Under the pieces are notes generated by a model, which did not search any database, was not told where the DNA came from, and was given only the letters and a program-made list of their open reading frames with translations. This document shows positions 1-7,602 of a stretch of DNA of 14,731 nt, piece by piece (positions within the stretch are counted from its first letter, which is position 1; every line of letters begins with the position of its first letter). Origin of the DNA: Firmicutes bacterium UBA3932 (GTDB lineage: Bacteria > Bacillota > Clostridia > Peptostreptococcales > Anaerovoracaceae). The DNA lies in NCBI GenBank assembly GCA_002385825.1, contig DGEG01000063.1:1-14731 (forward strand). The letters run 5' to 3'. The translations under genes and the position numbers were made by a program.

Positions 1-18
1 AGGAGACATAAGACGTAA

Positions 19-1197
19 ATGGCACAACTCATCGATTTGAAATACGGCTGTAATCCCGATCAAAAGCCTGCCCGGATATTTATTGAAAACAGGGATCTTC
101 CACTGGAAGTGCTCAACGGTAAACCCGGTTACATCAATCTGTTAGACGCATTGAACGGCTGGCAGCTTGTAAGCGAACTGAAATCGGTTCTCGGCCTGCC
201 GGCCGCCACCTCCTTCAAGCACGTCAGTCCCGCTGGGGCGGCCGTGGGGTTGCCTTTGGACGATACGCTCCGGCAGATGTATTTTATAGATCCCGACGAG
301 GAACTTTCCCCTCTCGCATGCGCTTATGCCCGAGCGAGAGGCACCGACAGGATGTCCTCCTACGGGGATTTCATTGCCCTTTCCGATATCTGCGATCTGC
401 CGACGGCTCGCTTGATTGCAAAAGAAGTTTCCGACGGTATCATCGCGCCGGGATATGAAGTGGACGCCTTGGAATTGTTGAAGACCAAACGCAAGGGCAG
501 TTATGCGGTTTTGAAGATCGATAAAAACTACGTACCCCATCACATAGAAACAAAGCAGGTGTTCGGAATCAGTTTTCAACAAGGAAGAAGCAGGTATCCC
601 ATAGACGAGGACTTACTCTTCAATATCGTCACCGAGAAAAAGGATCTTCCCGAAAGCGCCAAGCAGGATCTTCTGCTGGCTTTAATCACGGCTAAATACA
701 CCCAGTCCAATTCCGTATGCTATGCCTATGAAGGCCAGGCCATCGGCGTCGGCGCCGGCCAGCAATCACGGATTCACTGCACCAGGCTGGCGGGAGACAA
801 GGCAGATCTCTGGCATCTGCGCCATCACCCCAAGGTTCTGGGATTGAAGTTTGCCGAAAACATCGGGCGCGCCGACCGGGATAATGCCATCGACGTCTAT
901 TTGAGCCAGGACTATGAGGACGTCATCGGGAAGGATGTATGGCAAAACTTATTTACAGAAAGGCCCGAGCCCCTCACTGTTGAAGAGAAAAAGGACTGGC
1001 TGAAAAAGGTGACAGGCGTTTCCCTGGCAAGCGACGGCTTCTTCCCCTTTGACGATAACATCAGAAGGGCAAGCCGCAGCGGTGTCACCTACATCGCCCA
1101 GCCGGGAGGTTCCATCCGCGACCAGGACGTCATTGACGCCTGCAACGCCCTTGAAATCACCATGGTCTTCACCGGCCTCCGCCTGTTCCATCATTAA
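19..1197 (+). CDS. AICAR formyltransferase, stand-alone (purH-type, no IMP cyclohydrolase domain)
   Basis: Transfers a formyl group from 10-formyl-tetrahydrofolate to AICAR to give FAICAR, the penultimate step of cytosolic de novo IMP synthesis. The 392-residue product matches only the transformylase part of bifunctional PurH. It carries the catalytic Lys-His pair in SFKHVSPAG (K67, H68) and the conserved C-terminal block with SDGFFPFDD, AQPGGSIRD and the ending TGLRLFHH. The N-terminal IMP cyclohydrolase (MGS-like) domain of the usual fusion, which is over 500 residues long, is absent, and the protein begins directly with transformylase sequence. The ATG at 19 follows an AGGAGA at the window edge. 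It is first in the purH-purD-purL gene order, so the cluster probably continues upstream of the window. IMP cyclohydrolase must come from another gene, perhaps a PurO-like one. Assignment to the family is secure; the lack of cyclohydrolase is read directly from the length and start. Confidence 0.95.
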   Translation: MAQLIDLKYGCNPDQKPARIFIENRDLPLEVLNGKPGYINLLDALNGWQLVSELKSVLGLPAATSFKHVSPAGAAVGLPLDDTLRQMYFIDPDEELSPLACAYARARGTDRMSSYGDFIALSDICDLPTARLIAKEVSDGIIAPGYEVDALELLKTKRKGSYAVLKIDKNYVPHHIETKQVFGISFQQGRSRYPIDEDLLFNIVTEKKDLPESAKQDLLLALITAKYTQSNSVCYAYEGQAIGVGAGQQSRIHCTRLAGDKADLWHLRHHPKVLGLKFAENIGRADRDNAIDVYLSQDYEDVIGKDVWQNLFTERPEPLTVEEKKDWLKKVTGVSLASDGFFPFDDNIRRASRSGVTYIAQPGGSIRDQDVIDACNALEITMVFTGLRLFHH

Positions 1198-1271
1198 TAA
1201 CTTGAATAACTTGCGTTTTTCGGATGATAGTTGAATTTGGTGCTGTGGTACTGGGCAACAAAGTAGTATTT

Positions 1272-1294
1272 GGCACCAGGTTGTGCCTGGTGCC
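1272..1294. repeat. GGCACCAGG hairpin in the purH-purD gap
   Basis: GGCACCAGG, loop TTGTG, CCTGGTGCC gives a perfect 9-bp stem about 75 bp after the purH stop codon. No T-tract follows on either strand, so it is not a canonical terminator. It could be a REP-like element or an RNA processing or stability hairpin. Confidence 0.6.
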
Positions 1295-1350
1295 CGACAT
1301 AGATTACAACTGACAAATAAAATCGACACCAAACTGCAGTTAAAGAAAAA

Positions 1351-1541
1351 TGTGCAAAAAATCGGATCGTACGTAAATTTTTATTAAAATCCGTCTCCCG
1401 ATGTGCAAAAATTAAGATTGTACGTATGTTAGAGTCAAAAATATCCAAATTAATCTCCGTACAATCCGAAAATTTGCACATATAATTCTACGATTTGGAA
1501 AATTAACAAGCTGATCAACGTACAACCTGAAATTTTGCACA
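1351..1541. repeat. Four copies of a 23-bp dyad element between purH and purD
   Basis: Copies lie at 1351-1373 (+), 1402-1424 (+), 1458-1480 (-) and 1519-1541 (-). Read in the same direction, each is TGTGCAA-N9-TTGTACG (copy 1 has TCGTACG). The 7-bp ends are conserved and the 9-bp centres differ. The two ends are imperfect inverted repeats of each other (yGTrCAA half-sites), and the four copies together form an inverted array (+,+,-,-). Intervening segments are 28, 33 and 38 bp, AT-rich and not alike. The pattern fits operators for a dimeric protein, or nested RNA hairpins in the intercistronic transcript. I do not recognise the motif as the Bacillus PurBox. Confidence 0.85.
1458..1486 (+). 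promoter_or_regulatory. Possible internal promoter for purD overlapping a repeat copy
   Basis: A perfect TATAAT lies at 1481-1486, directly next to the third 23-bp repeat. The hexamer 17 bp upstream is CGTACA, which keeps only ACA of TTGACA and is part of the repeat itself. If this promoter is used, a protein bound to the repeat would cover its -35 region. purD starts about 120 bp downstream. The -35 match is weak. Confidence 0.35.
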
Positions 1542-1608
1542 ATTAAGCAGGAAAAATAATGGGAAACACAACTTTGGGAATACAAATCCAAACACAGGAG
1601 AGAGAAGG

Positions 1609-2910
1609 ATGAAATTAATGGTTTTGGGCGGCGGCGGCCGCGAACACGCCATTATCAAGAAACTACGGGAAAATCCAAAGGTAGAAACTATCTTTGCCTT
1701 ACCGGGCAACGGCGGAATCTCCTACGATGCCCAATGCGAGAACATCAACGCCCTGGATTTGGACCGGGTGGTGGACTTTGCTCTCGCAAACAAAGTGGAC
1801 TTCGCCGTGGTGGCACCGGACGACCCCCTGGCCAAAGGCGCCGTAAACAGGTTGCTCGAGGTCGGAATTCCTGCCTTCGGCCCTACCGCCGAAGCAGCCG
1901 CCATCGAGAGCAGCAAGGTTTTCGCCAAAGAGCTCATGAGAAAATACAAGATTCCTACGGCGGAGTACCGGGTATTCGATTCCGCCGCCGACGCCATCGC
2001 TTATATTGAAGCTGCAGACCGCTTTCCCGTGGTTGTGAAGGCCGACGGGCTGGCCCTTGGAAAGGGAGTCATCATCGCGGAGAATTTGGAAGACGCCGTA
2101 AATGCTATTCACAGGATCATGACGGAGCGAGTCTTCGGCGACAGCGGAAATCGAATTGTCATCGAAGAGTTTTTAACGGGACCGGAAGTCACAGTGTTGG
2201 CGTTCACAGATTCTAAAACCTTGGTCCCAATGGTGTCATCAATGGACCATAAACGGGTTTTCGACGGCGATTCGGGGCCTAACACCGGCGGAATGGGAAC
2301 GATTGCTCCAAACCCATTTTATACCGACGAAATCGCCCTCCGGTGCATGAAAGAGATTTTCCTGCCCACTATAAATGCTATGAACGCGGAAGGCCGTCCG
2401 TTTAAAGGCTGCCTGTACTTTGGTCTGATGCTTACCGAATCAGGACCTAAAGTCATCGAATACAACAGCCGTTTTGGAGACCCGGAAGCTCAAGTAGTGC
2501 TTCCTCTCCTTGAAACCGACCTCCTTACCATAATGGAAGCGGTGGTGGAAGAACGGCTCTCGGATATTCCTGTCACCTTCCGCAAAGGCGCCGCCTGTTG
2601 CGTAGTGGCCGCTTCCAAGGGATACCCGGGTAAGTACGAAACCAACCTGCCCATTTCCGGCCTGACAGAAGGCCAATTGGAAGCAAAGGGCCAACCGGGG
2701 CCAGTTTCCGTCTTCCACGCGGGCACCAAACGCATCGATGAAGGTTTGTTTACGGCAGGCGGCCGGGTATTAGGCGTCACCGCTGTGGGAGACACATTGC
2801 AGCAAGCCGTTGACCAGGCGTACGCCGCAATGGAGACAATCCATTTTGACGGAATGCATTACCGCAGGGACATCGGCAAGAAAGCCCTGCTTTTGACGTC
2901 GGAACATTAA
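1609..2910 (+). CDS. purD: Phosphoribosylamine--glycine ligase (GAR synthetase)
   Basis: Joins glycine to phosphoribosylamine with ATP to form GAR, the second step of purine synthesis. At 433 residues it has the normal monofunctional bacterial length. The N-domain begins with VLGGGGREHAI. The ATP-grasp region shows FGPTAEAAAIESSK, VVKADGLALGKGV, the SSMDHKRVFDGDSGPNTGGM block and the metal-binding end of the fold in EYNSRFGDPEAQ. A C-domain with AGTKR and GGRVLGVTAVGDT follows. A GGAGAGAGAAGG purine-rich site precedes the ATG at 1609. It lies between the purH-type gene (411-bp gap with a repeat array) and purL (67-bp gap), all on one strand, so co-transcription is likely; the large upstream gap leaves room for separate control. 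No defects seen. Confidence 0.97.
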   Translation: MKLMVLGGGGREHAIIKKLRENPKVETIFALPGNGGISYDAQCENINALDLDRVVDFALANKVDFAVVAPDDPLAKGAVNRLLEVGIPAFGPTAEAAAIESSKVFAKELMRKYKIPTAEYRVFDSAADAIAYIEAADRFPVVVKADGLALGKGVIIAENLEDAVNAIHRIMTERVFGDSGNRIVIEEFLTGPEVTVLAFTDSKTLVPMVSSMDHKRVFDGDSGPNTGGMGTIAPNPFYTDEIALRCMKEIFLPTINAMNAEGRPFKGCLYFGLMLTESGPKVIEYNSRFGDPEAQVVLPLLETDLLTIMEAVVEERLSDIPVTFRKGAACCVVAASKGYPGKYETNLPISGLTEGQLEAKGQPGPVSVFHAGTKRIDEGLFTAGGRVLGVTAVGDTLQQAVDQAYAAMETIHFDGMHYRRDIGKKALLLTSEH

Positions 2911-2977
2911 CTACAACTTGAAATAACTTTACCACTATATACAACTAGCAATTCCAGTAAAAAAGGATGGGAGAAAG

Positions 2978-5900
2978 ATGGCTGTATTTCGTATTTATGT
3001 AGAGAAGAAAAGAGAATATGCCGTTGAGGCGCAGAGGCTGACCGCGGATATCCGCCATTTCCTTCAGATTTCTGCCCTTGAGGACCTTCGCATGGTGAAC
3101 CGCTACGATGTGGAAGGCATAGACCGGGAGTTGTTTGAGCAGTGCAGGTATACGGTCTTTTCTGAACCCCAAGTTGATAACAGCTACACCGAGCTTCCGG
3201 AAGCACCGCACACCATAGCAGTCGAATACCTTCCCGGCCAGTACGATCAACGGGCTGACTCCTGCGCGCAATGCATTCAGTTTGTGTCACAACAGCAGCG
3301 GCCCATGGTCCGCACGGCGCGAATCTACCTGCTTTACGGCCCCCTTTCTCCGCAAGACATCCAGATTATAAAAGATTATCTGATCAATCCGATAGAATGT
3401 CGGGAAGCTTCCCTCGAACCTTTCACTACACTGAAAGAACACTATGAGATTCCTGGCGACGTGCCCATCCTTACGGGCTTTAGGGATATGGAGGATAAGG
3501 ATCTTGCCGATTTTCTTTCCCGGTATGGTTTGGCCATGGATCAAGCCGACCTGGCCTTCTGCCGCGATTATTTCCGTTCCGAAGGCAGAGATCCTTCTCT
3601 TACGGAAATACGCATGATCGATACCTATTGGTCGGATCACTGTCGCCACACCACTTTCCTCACCCGGATCAAATCCGTAACCATAGAGGACAGTCGCGTC
3701 GGAAAAGCGTTTCAGTCCTATCTGAATATGCGCTTGCAACTAGGCCTGCAGGACAATCCCATCACCCTAATGGACATAGCCACCATCGGCGCAAAATATT
3801 TGAAACATACCGGAGCCTTGACCAACCTGGAGGAGTCCGGCGAAGTTAACGCATGCTCCGTAAAGGCGGACGTAGATGTGGACGGTGAAATACAGCCGTG
3901 GCTCCTCATGTTCAAGAACGAAACCCACAACCATCCCACCGAAATCGAACCCTTCGGCGGTGCGGCCACCTGTATCGGCGGCGCCATCCGAGACCCCCTT
4001 TCCGGCCGGTCCTACGTCTATCAAGCCATGCGAATTACCGGCGCTGCAAACCCATTGACTCCGGTGGAACAGACACTGCCCGGAAAACTTCCCCAAAGAA
4101 AGATTGTAACAGAGGCCGCTGCGGGCTACAGTTCCTACGGCAACCAAGTCGGCGTGGCCACCGGTCTCGTTAAAGAAATATATCATCCCGGTTACGTAGC
4201 AAAACGCCTGGAAATGGGTGCAGTCATCGGCGCTGCCCCGGCAGACCAGGTTGTGCGCGAAACCCCCGCCCCCGGAGACGGCGTGATTTTAGTCGGCGGA
4301 AAAACAGGCAGGGACGGCTGCGGAGGTGCCACTGGTTCCTCAAAATCTCACAGCGTTTCCTCCCTGGAAGCGTGTGGCTCGGAAGTGCAGAAAGGCAACG
4401 CGCCGGAAGAGCGTAAAATTCAACGCTTGTTCCGCAACGAAAAGGTTTCCCGCCTCATCAAGCGCTGCAACGATTTCGGCGCCGGCGGCGTTTCCGTTGC
4501 CATTGGCGAGCTTGCCGACAGCCTGGATATCAACCTTGATGCCGTGCCGAAAAAATATGAAGGCCTGGACGGCACCGAGCTGGCGATCAGCGAATCCCAG
4601 GAGAGGATGGCCGTGGTCGTTGCGCCTGAAAGCATCGACCTCTTCATCGAATATGCGAAAGAAGAAAACTTAGAAGCCACCCTGGTAGCCCGGGTAACCG
4701 ACACGGGCCGCCTCACCATGCATTGGCGCGGTAAAAAAATAGTCGACATTTCCCGCAAATTCCTCAATTCCAACGGCGCGCCCAAACACGCAAAAGTAGA
4801 AGTGCCGGAACGCAACATAGATTCTGCGGATTTGGGCTTTACTTATTTCGAAGATTACGCAACCGCCCAATCTGCAGGTTATAAAGATTTTAAAGATTAT
4901 ACAACTGCTCAGCAACAACCTTGCCTGACATTTAATCAGCTTCGCCCTGCCCTCGAAAAGATGGTTGCAGACCTCAACTTCTGCTCTCAAAAGGGTCTGG
5001 TTGACCGCTTCGATTCCACCATCGGCGCGGGAACCGTTCTCATGCCCTTCGGCGGAGTCCACCAGGCAACACCGGCCCAGGCCATGGTAGCAAAGCTGCC
5101 TGTGTTAAAAGGGGACACCACCACCTGTTCCGCAATGAGCTGGGGATTTAATCCGTTTATAGCAGAGTCGGATCCCTACGCCGGCTCTTATCTGGCCGTG
5201 GTCGAATCTGTTGCCAAACTCATCGCCATCGGCGGCAACCTGGAAAACTGCTGGCTCTCCTTCCAGGAATACTTTGAAAAACTGGGCGACGATCCCAAAC
5301 GGTGGGGCAAGCCCTTTGCCGCTCTCCTGGGCGCCCTTTCCGCCCAAAGGGATTTGAATGTTGCGTCCATCGGCGGAAAGGATTCCATGTCCGGAAGCTT
5401 TGAAGATCTGGACGTTCCCCCTACGCTTATTTCCGTCGCTGTTTCGCTTTGCAACGCTGAAACCGTAATTTCTCCTGAGTTCAAGGAAGCCGGCAACCCG
5501 GTGCTCCTCATTGCCCCGGAATACACGGAAGACGGCCTCCCGGAAAGAGAAAGCCTGCTGAACTGTTTCAATACTGTCCAGCAGCTTATAAAAGAGAAAA
5601 AGGTTTTAAGCACCTATGCTATCACATCAAGCAGCTGCACAGGGGCTCTGTTCGAAATGTCACTGGGGAACCGGATCGGGCTGCGCTTTGCTCCGGATTT
5701 TGATCTGGCTCAGCTGTTCAAGTGCGCCTACGGCGGCTTTGTAGTGGAATGGAATTCCACCACCGGTGCCACCGGCTCCGCTTCCGGTTCTTCCGTCGGA
5801 ACGCTGCCCGGCATACAGATAGGCACAACCATCGAAGAATTCCGCTTTGAGAAGGATTCTGAAACCATTGAACTTGAGCGGCTTGAAACCTTGTACCGCA

Positions 5901-6967
5901 GCACCCTGGAACCCATCTACCCAACTGCCGTTCAACACAAAACAGATGGGATTTCTATTGAGAATTCACTCGGTAATACAGCCGGAAATATGCCTAAAGA
6001 TGATATGAAAAATACCCTCGAAAATGCGGTTGAAAATTTATCCATGGACGCGGTCGGGAAAACCCCCAGAGATTCGATAGGGAATATACCCGAAGATGAT
6101 AAGAGAAATACCCCCGGAAACACAGTCGGGAAAACCCCCGGGATAGTAGCCGGAAACTCGGCCGGAAAGCCCAAAGCACTGATACCCGTCTTCCCCGGCA
6201 CAAATTGCGAATACGACACGGCTAAAGCTTTTGAACGCGCCGGAGGCATTGCCGAAATAGCCATTATCCGCAACCTTACACCGGAAGACGTTACGAATTC
6301 CATCAAAGAAATCGCCGAAAAGATACGGAACTCCCAAATCATCATTCTCCCCGGCGGCTTCTCCGGAGGCGACGAACCGGACGGGTCAGGCAAATTTATC
6401 ACCTCTTTCTTCCGAAATCCGGTGATCACTGAAGAAGTGCAGCGGCTGTTAGATCAGCGTGACGGTCTGATTTTGGGAATCTGCAACGGATTCCAAGCCC
6501 TGGTAAAGCTCGGCCTGGTTCCCTTTGGCCACATTCGCCAGGCCACCGCCGATTCCCCCACCCTGACTTTTAATCCTCTCGGCCGCCATCATTCCGGATT
6601 GATACGCACCCGTATCGTGTCAAATAAATCGCCCTGGCTCATGGATATGGAAATTGGCGAAATCCACACCATTCCCGTATCCCACGGCGAAGGCCGCTTC
6701 ATCGCCAATGACGAACTGCTCAAACAGCTGGCAGCCAACGGTCAAATCGCCGCCCAGTACGTCGATCTTTCCGGCGCCCCGACAATGGATGTCCGCTTCA
6801 ACCCAAACAGCTCCTCCCTGGCCATCGAAGCCGTCACTTCACCGGACGGAAGGGTATTGGGCAAGATGGGACATTGCGAGCGCACAGGCAAATGGCTATA
6901 TAAAAATGTTCCCGGAAACAAAGAGCAAAGACTGTTTGAAAATGCAGTGAAATATTATGGTTTATAA
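2978..6967 (+). CDS. purL: Phosphoribosylformylglycinamidine synthase, single chain with fused glutaminase
   Basis: Converts FGAR, glutamine and ATP to FGAM in purine synthesis. The 1329-residue chain combines PurS-like, PurL and PurQ functions, as in other single-chain clostridial and proteobacterial enzymes (about 1250-1300 residues). Residues 1-190 are the PurS-like/linker part. The synthetase core begins with DTYWSDHCRHTTF (H221, H224) and continues through KNETHNHPTEIEPFGGAATCIGG. A class I glutamine amidotransferase domain starts near residue 1064 (IPVFPGTNCEYD), with nucleophile C1169 in LGICNGFQ and H1299/E1301 in MGHCER. Oddities are low-complexity insertions. Residues 990-1063, between synthetase and glutaminase, form a GN/KTP/DD-rich linker with a decayed 32-residue tandem duplication. 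Residues 925-946 are Ser/Gly/Thr-rich, and an F-(E/K)-DY-(A/T)-TAQ motif is doubled near 4848-4915. All key catalytic motifs remain. It is the last gene of the cluster here. Confidence 0.97.
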   Translation: MAVFRIYVEKKREYAVEAQRLTADIRHFLQISALEDLRMVNRYDVEGIDRELFEQCRYTVFSEPQVDNSYTELPEAPHTIAVEYLPGQYDQRADSCAQCIQFVSQQQRPMVRTARIYLLYGPLSPQDIQIIKDYLINPIECREASLEPFTTLKEHYEIPGDVPILTGFRDMEDKDLADFLSRYGLAMDQADLAFCRDYFRSEGRDPSLTEIRMIDTYWSDHCRHTTFLTRIKSVTIEDSRVGKAFQSYLNMRLQLGLQDNPITLMDIATIGAKYLKHTGALTNLEESGEVNACSVKADVDVDGEIQPWLLMFKNETHNHPTEIEPFGGAATCIGGAIRDPLSGRSYVYQAMRITGAANPLTPVEQTLPGKLPQRKIVTEAAAGYSSYGNQVGVATGLVKEIYHPGYVAKRLEMGAVIGAAPADQVVRETPAPGDGVILVGGKTGRDGCGGATGSSKSHSVSSLEACGSEVQKGNAPEERKIQRLFRNEKVSRLIKRCNDFGAGGVSVAIGELADSLDINLDAVPKKYEGLDGTELAISESQERMAVVVAPESIDLFIEYAKEENLEATLVARVTDTGRLTMHWRGKKIVDISRKFLNSNGAPKHAKVEVPERNIDSADLGFTYFEDYATAQSAGYKDFKDYTTAQQQPCLTFNQLRPALEKMVADLNFCSQKGLVDRFDSTIGAGTVLMPFGGVHQATPAQAMVAKLPVLKGDTTTCSAMSWGFNPFIAESDPYAGSYLAVVESVAKLIAIGGNLENCWLSFQEYFEKLGDDPKRWGKPFAALLGALSAQRDLNVASIGGKDSMSGSFEDLDVPPTLISVAVSLCNAETVISPEFKEAGNPVLLIAPEYTEDGLPERESLLNCFNTVQQLIKEKKVLSTYAITSSSCTGALFEMSLGNRIGLRFAPDFDLAQLFKCAYGGFVVEWNSTTGATGSASGSSVGTLPGIQIGTTIEEFRFEKDSETIELERLETLYRSTLEPIYPTAVQHKTDGISIENSLGNTAGNMPKDDMKNTLENAVENLSMDAVGKTPRDSIGNIPEDDKRNTPGNTVGKTPGIVAGNSAGKPKALIPVFPGTNCEYDTAKAFERAGGIAEIAIIRNLTPEDVTNSIKEIAEKIRNSQIIILPGGFSGGDEPDGSGKFITSFFRNPVITEEVQRLLDQRDGLILGICNGFQALVKLGLVPFGHIRQATADSPTLTFNPLGRHHSGLIRTRIVSNKSPWLMDMEIGEIHTIPVSHGEGRFIANDELLKQLAANGQIAAQYVDLSGAPTMDVRFNPNSSSLAIEAVTSPDGRVLGKMGHCERTGKWLYKNVPGNKEQRLFENAVKYYGL
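5942..6166 (+). repeat. Degenerate 96-bp tandem repeat encoding the PurL interdomain linker
   Basis: Within purL, 5981-6076 and 6077 to about 6165 are two diverged copies of a 96-nt unit (32 residues). Both begin (A/I)-GN-(M/I)-P-(K/E)-DD and contain NTxxN, then VGKTP-like motifs. Shorter GN.xGKTP echoes continue up to the glutaminase domain. The frame is kept throughout. It sits at the synthetase-glutaminase junction, where a flexible linker would be tolerated. Confidence 0.8.
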
Positions 6968-6988
6968 ATGTTAGAATATTCTGACATT
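6967..6988 (+). terminator. Inverted repeat after purL, possible weak terminator
   Basis: AATGTTAGAAT followed by ATTCTGACATT forms an 11-bp AT-rich inverted repeat (one G-T pair, no separate loop) starting at the purL stop codon. T-rich runs follow only at about 7000-7015. It may end the purine transcript before the strong promoter at 7026, but it is not a canonical GC-rich terminator. Confidence 0.35.
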
Positions 6989-7025
6989 GTTAAAATAATA
7001 TTTTTTTAATTTTCTGAAAAAACTA

Positions 7026-7054
7026 TTGACAAGTTGTTTCTTATATTGTATTAT
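7026..7054 (+). promoter_or_regulatory. Consensus sigma-A promoter of the non-coding RNA
   Basis: TTGACA at 7026-7031, a 17-bp AT-rich spacer and TATTAT at 7049-7054 form a near-perfect vegetative promoter. It predicts a start near 7060-7062. No open reading frame with a ribosome binding site follows until 7603, beyond a strong terminator. Confidence 0.85.
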
Positions 7055-7060
7055 GAGCGT

Positions 7061-7495
7061 ACTCAAAGAAAGGATCATCAAAGTACATAAATTCTCATAG
7101 AACGGACTAGGTCCGAGTATACGGATAACTTATATGAGGCACAGCGGCCGAAATATAAGCAAACCCCCTGGAAAAGCTGAAAAGCTCCAAGTATATGAAG
7201 ATTCAAGGAAATGAGATCCGAGTAATTGAGAAACCCCCCGATCAAAAGGTTCGCCGAAGAAATCGGGCTTGTTCCAAACCGGCGGTCGCCTTGACAATAG
7301 ATACTTGCTAATACAAATTTAAGCAAAGGAAACTTTGCGAAGCAAATTTAAACCAAGCAGGATTCGGAGAGCAAGGCCAAAGACCAGTTCGGGTATGGAA
7401 CAAAGGAAGGAGGATGTACTCTCTTGAGTCACACTCCGCAGAAAGGGTAGACACAATCCGCATAGGAAATATGGTCTACCCTTTCTCGTTTTGTT
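7061..7495 (+). ncRNA. Large structured non-coding RNA, family not recognised
   Basis: A transcript of about 435 nt is bounded by the promoter at 7026-7054 and the terminator at 7440-7500. The 5' end (7061-7069) pairs with 7422-7429, closing the RNA just before the terminator. Five helices nest within each other: 7269-7276/7396-7403 (TTGTTCCA/TGGAACAA), 7284-7287/7382-7385, 7304-7309/7370-7375, 7315-7320/7344-7349, and 7323-7328/7333-7338 capped by a GAAA tetraloop. The 5' half holds CGGAC/GTCCG (7103-7107/7111-7115), CTTATAT/ATATAAG (7129-7135/7153-7159), an AGCT-GAAA-AGCT hairpin with a GAAA loop (7175-7186) and CCCGAT/ATCGGG (7237-7242/7262-7267). CGCCG 7252-7256 could also pair with CGGCG 7280-7284 as a pseudoknot. 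I found no conserved cores of RNase P RNA, tmRNA, SRP RNA, T-box leaders or common riboswitches. The pairings are by eye. The next gene is the spore coat gene at 7603. Confidence 0.72.
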
Positions 7496-7500
7496 TTTGT
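7440..7500 (+). terminator. Strong rho-independent terminator of the non-coding RNA
   Basis: AGAAAGGGTAGAC at 7440-7452 pairs perfectly over 13 bp with GTCTACCCTTTCT at 7474-7486. The loop is 21 nt and the stem is followed by a long T-rich run interrupted by single Gs (7488-7505). It separates the RNA from the coat gene. No obvious alternative antiterminator was found, so I favour an independent RNA over a riboswitch leader. Confidence 0.9.
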
Positions 7501-7602
7501 TTTTCAAAAGTTTTAATAGAACAGGCGCAGTTCAGAATTGCCCATAGAAATTTGCATATTTTCTTCCACATTTAGACAGACTATTGGTCGGAGGTGATTT
7601 TC

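Noticed and set aside
1351..1541. CRISPR-like array of 23-bp repeats
   Set aside because: Only four copies, two in each orientation, with degenerate centres and AT-rich gaps of 28-38 bp; no leader and no cas genes.
7061..7495. RNase P RNA, tmRNA, SRP RNA, T-box leader or group I/II intron
   Set aside because: The usual conserved cores (GAGGAAAGTCC, tmRNA tRNA-like 3' end, SRP GGAAG apex, T-box GGGTGG, intron catalytic motifs) were not found. OLE-like and other large rare RNAs could not be excluded by eye.
7594..7602. Earlier GTG start for the coat gene
   Set aside because: This GTG is part of the GGAGGTGA ribosome binding site; the GTG at 7603 is correctly spaced from it.
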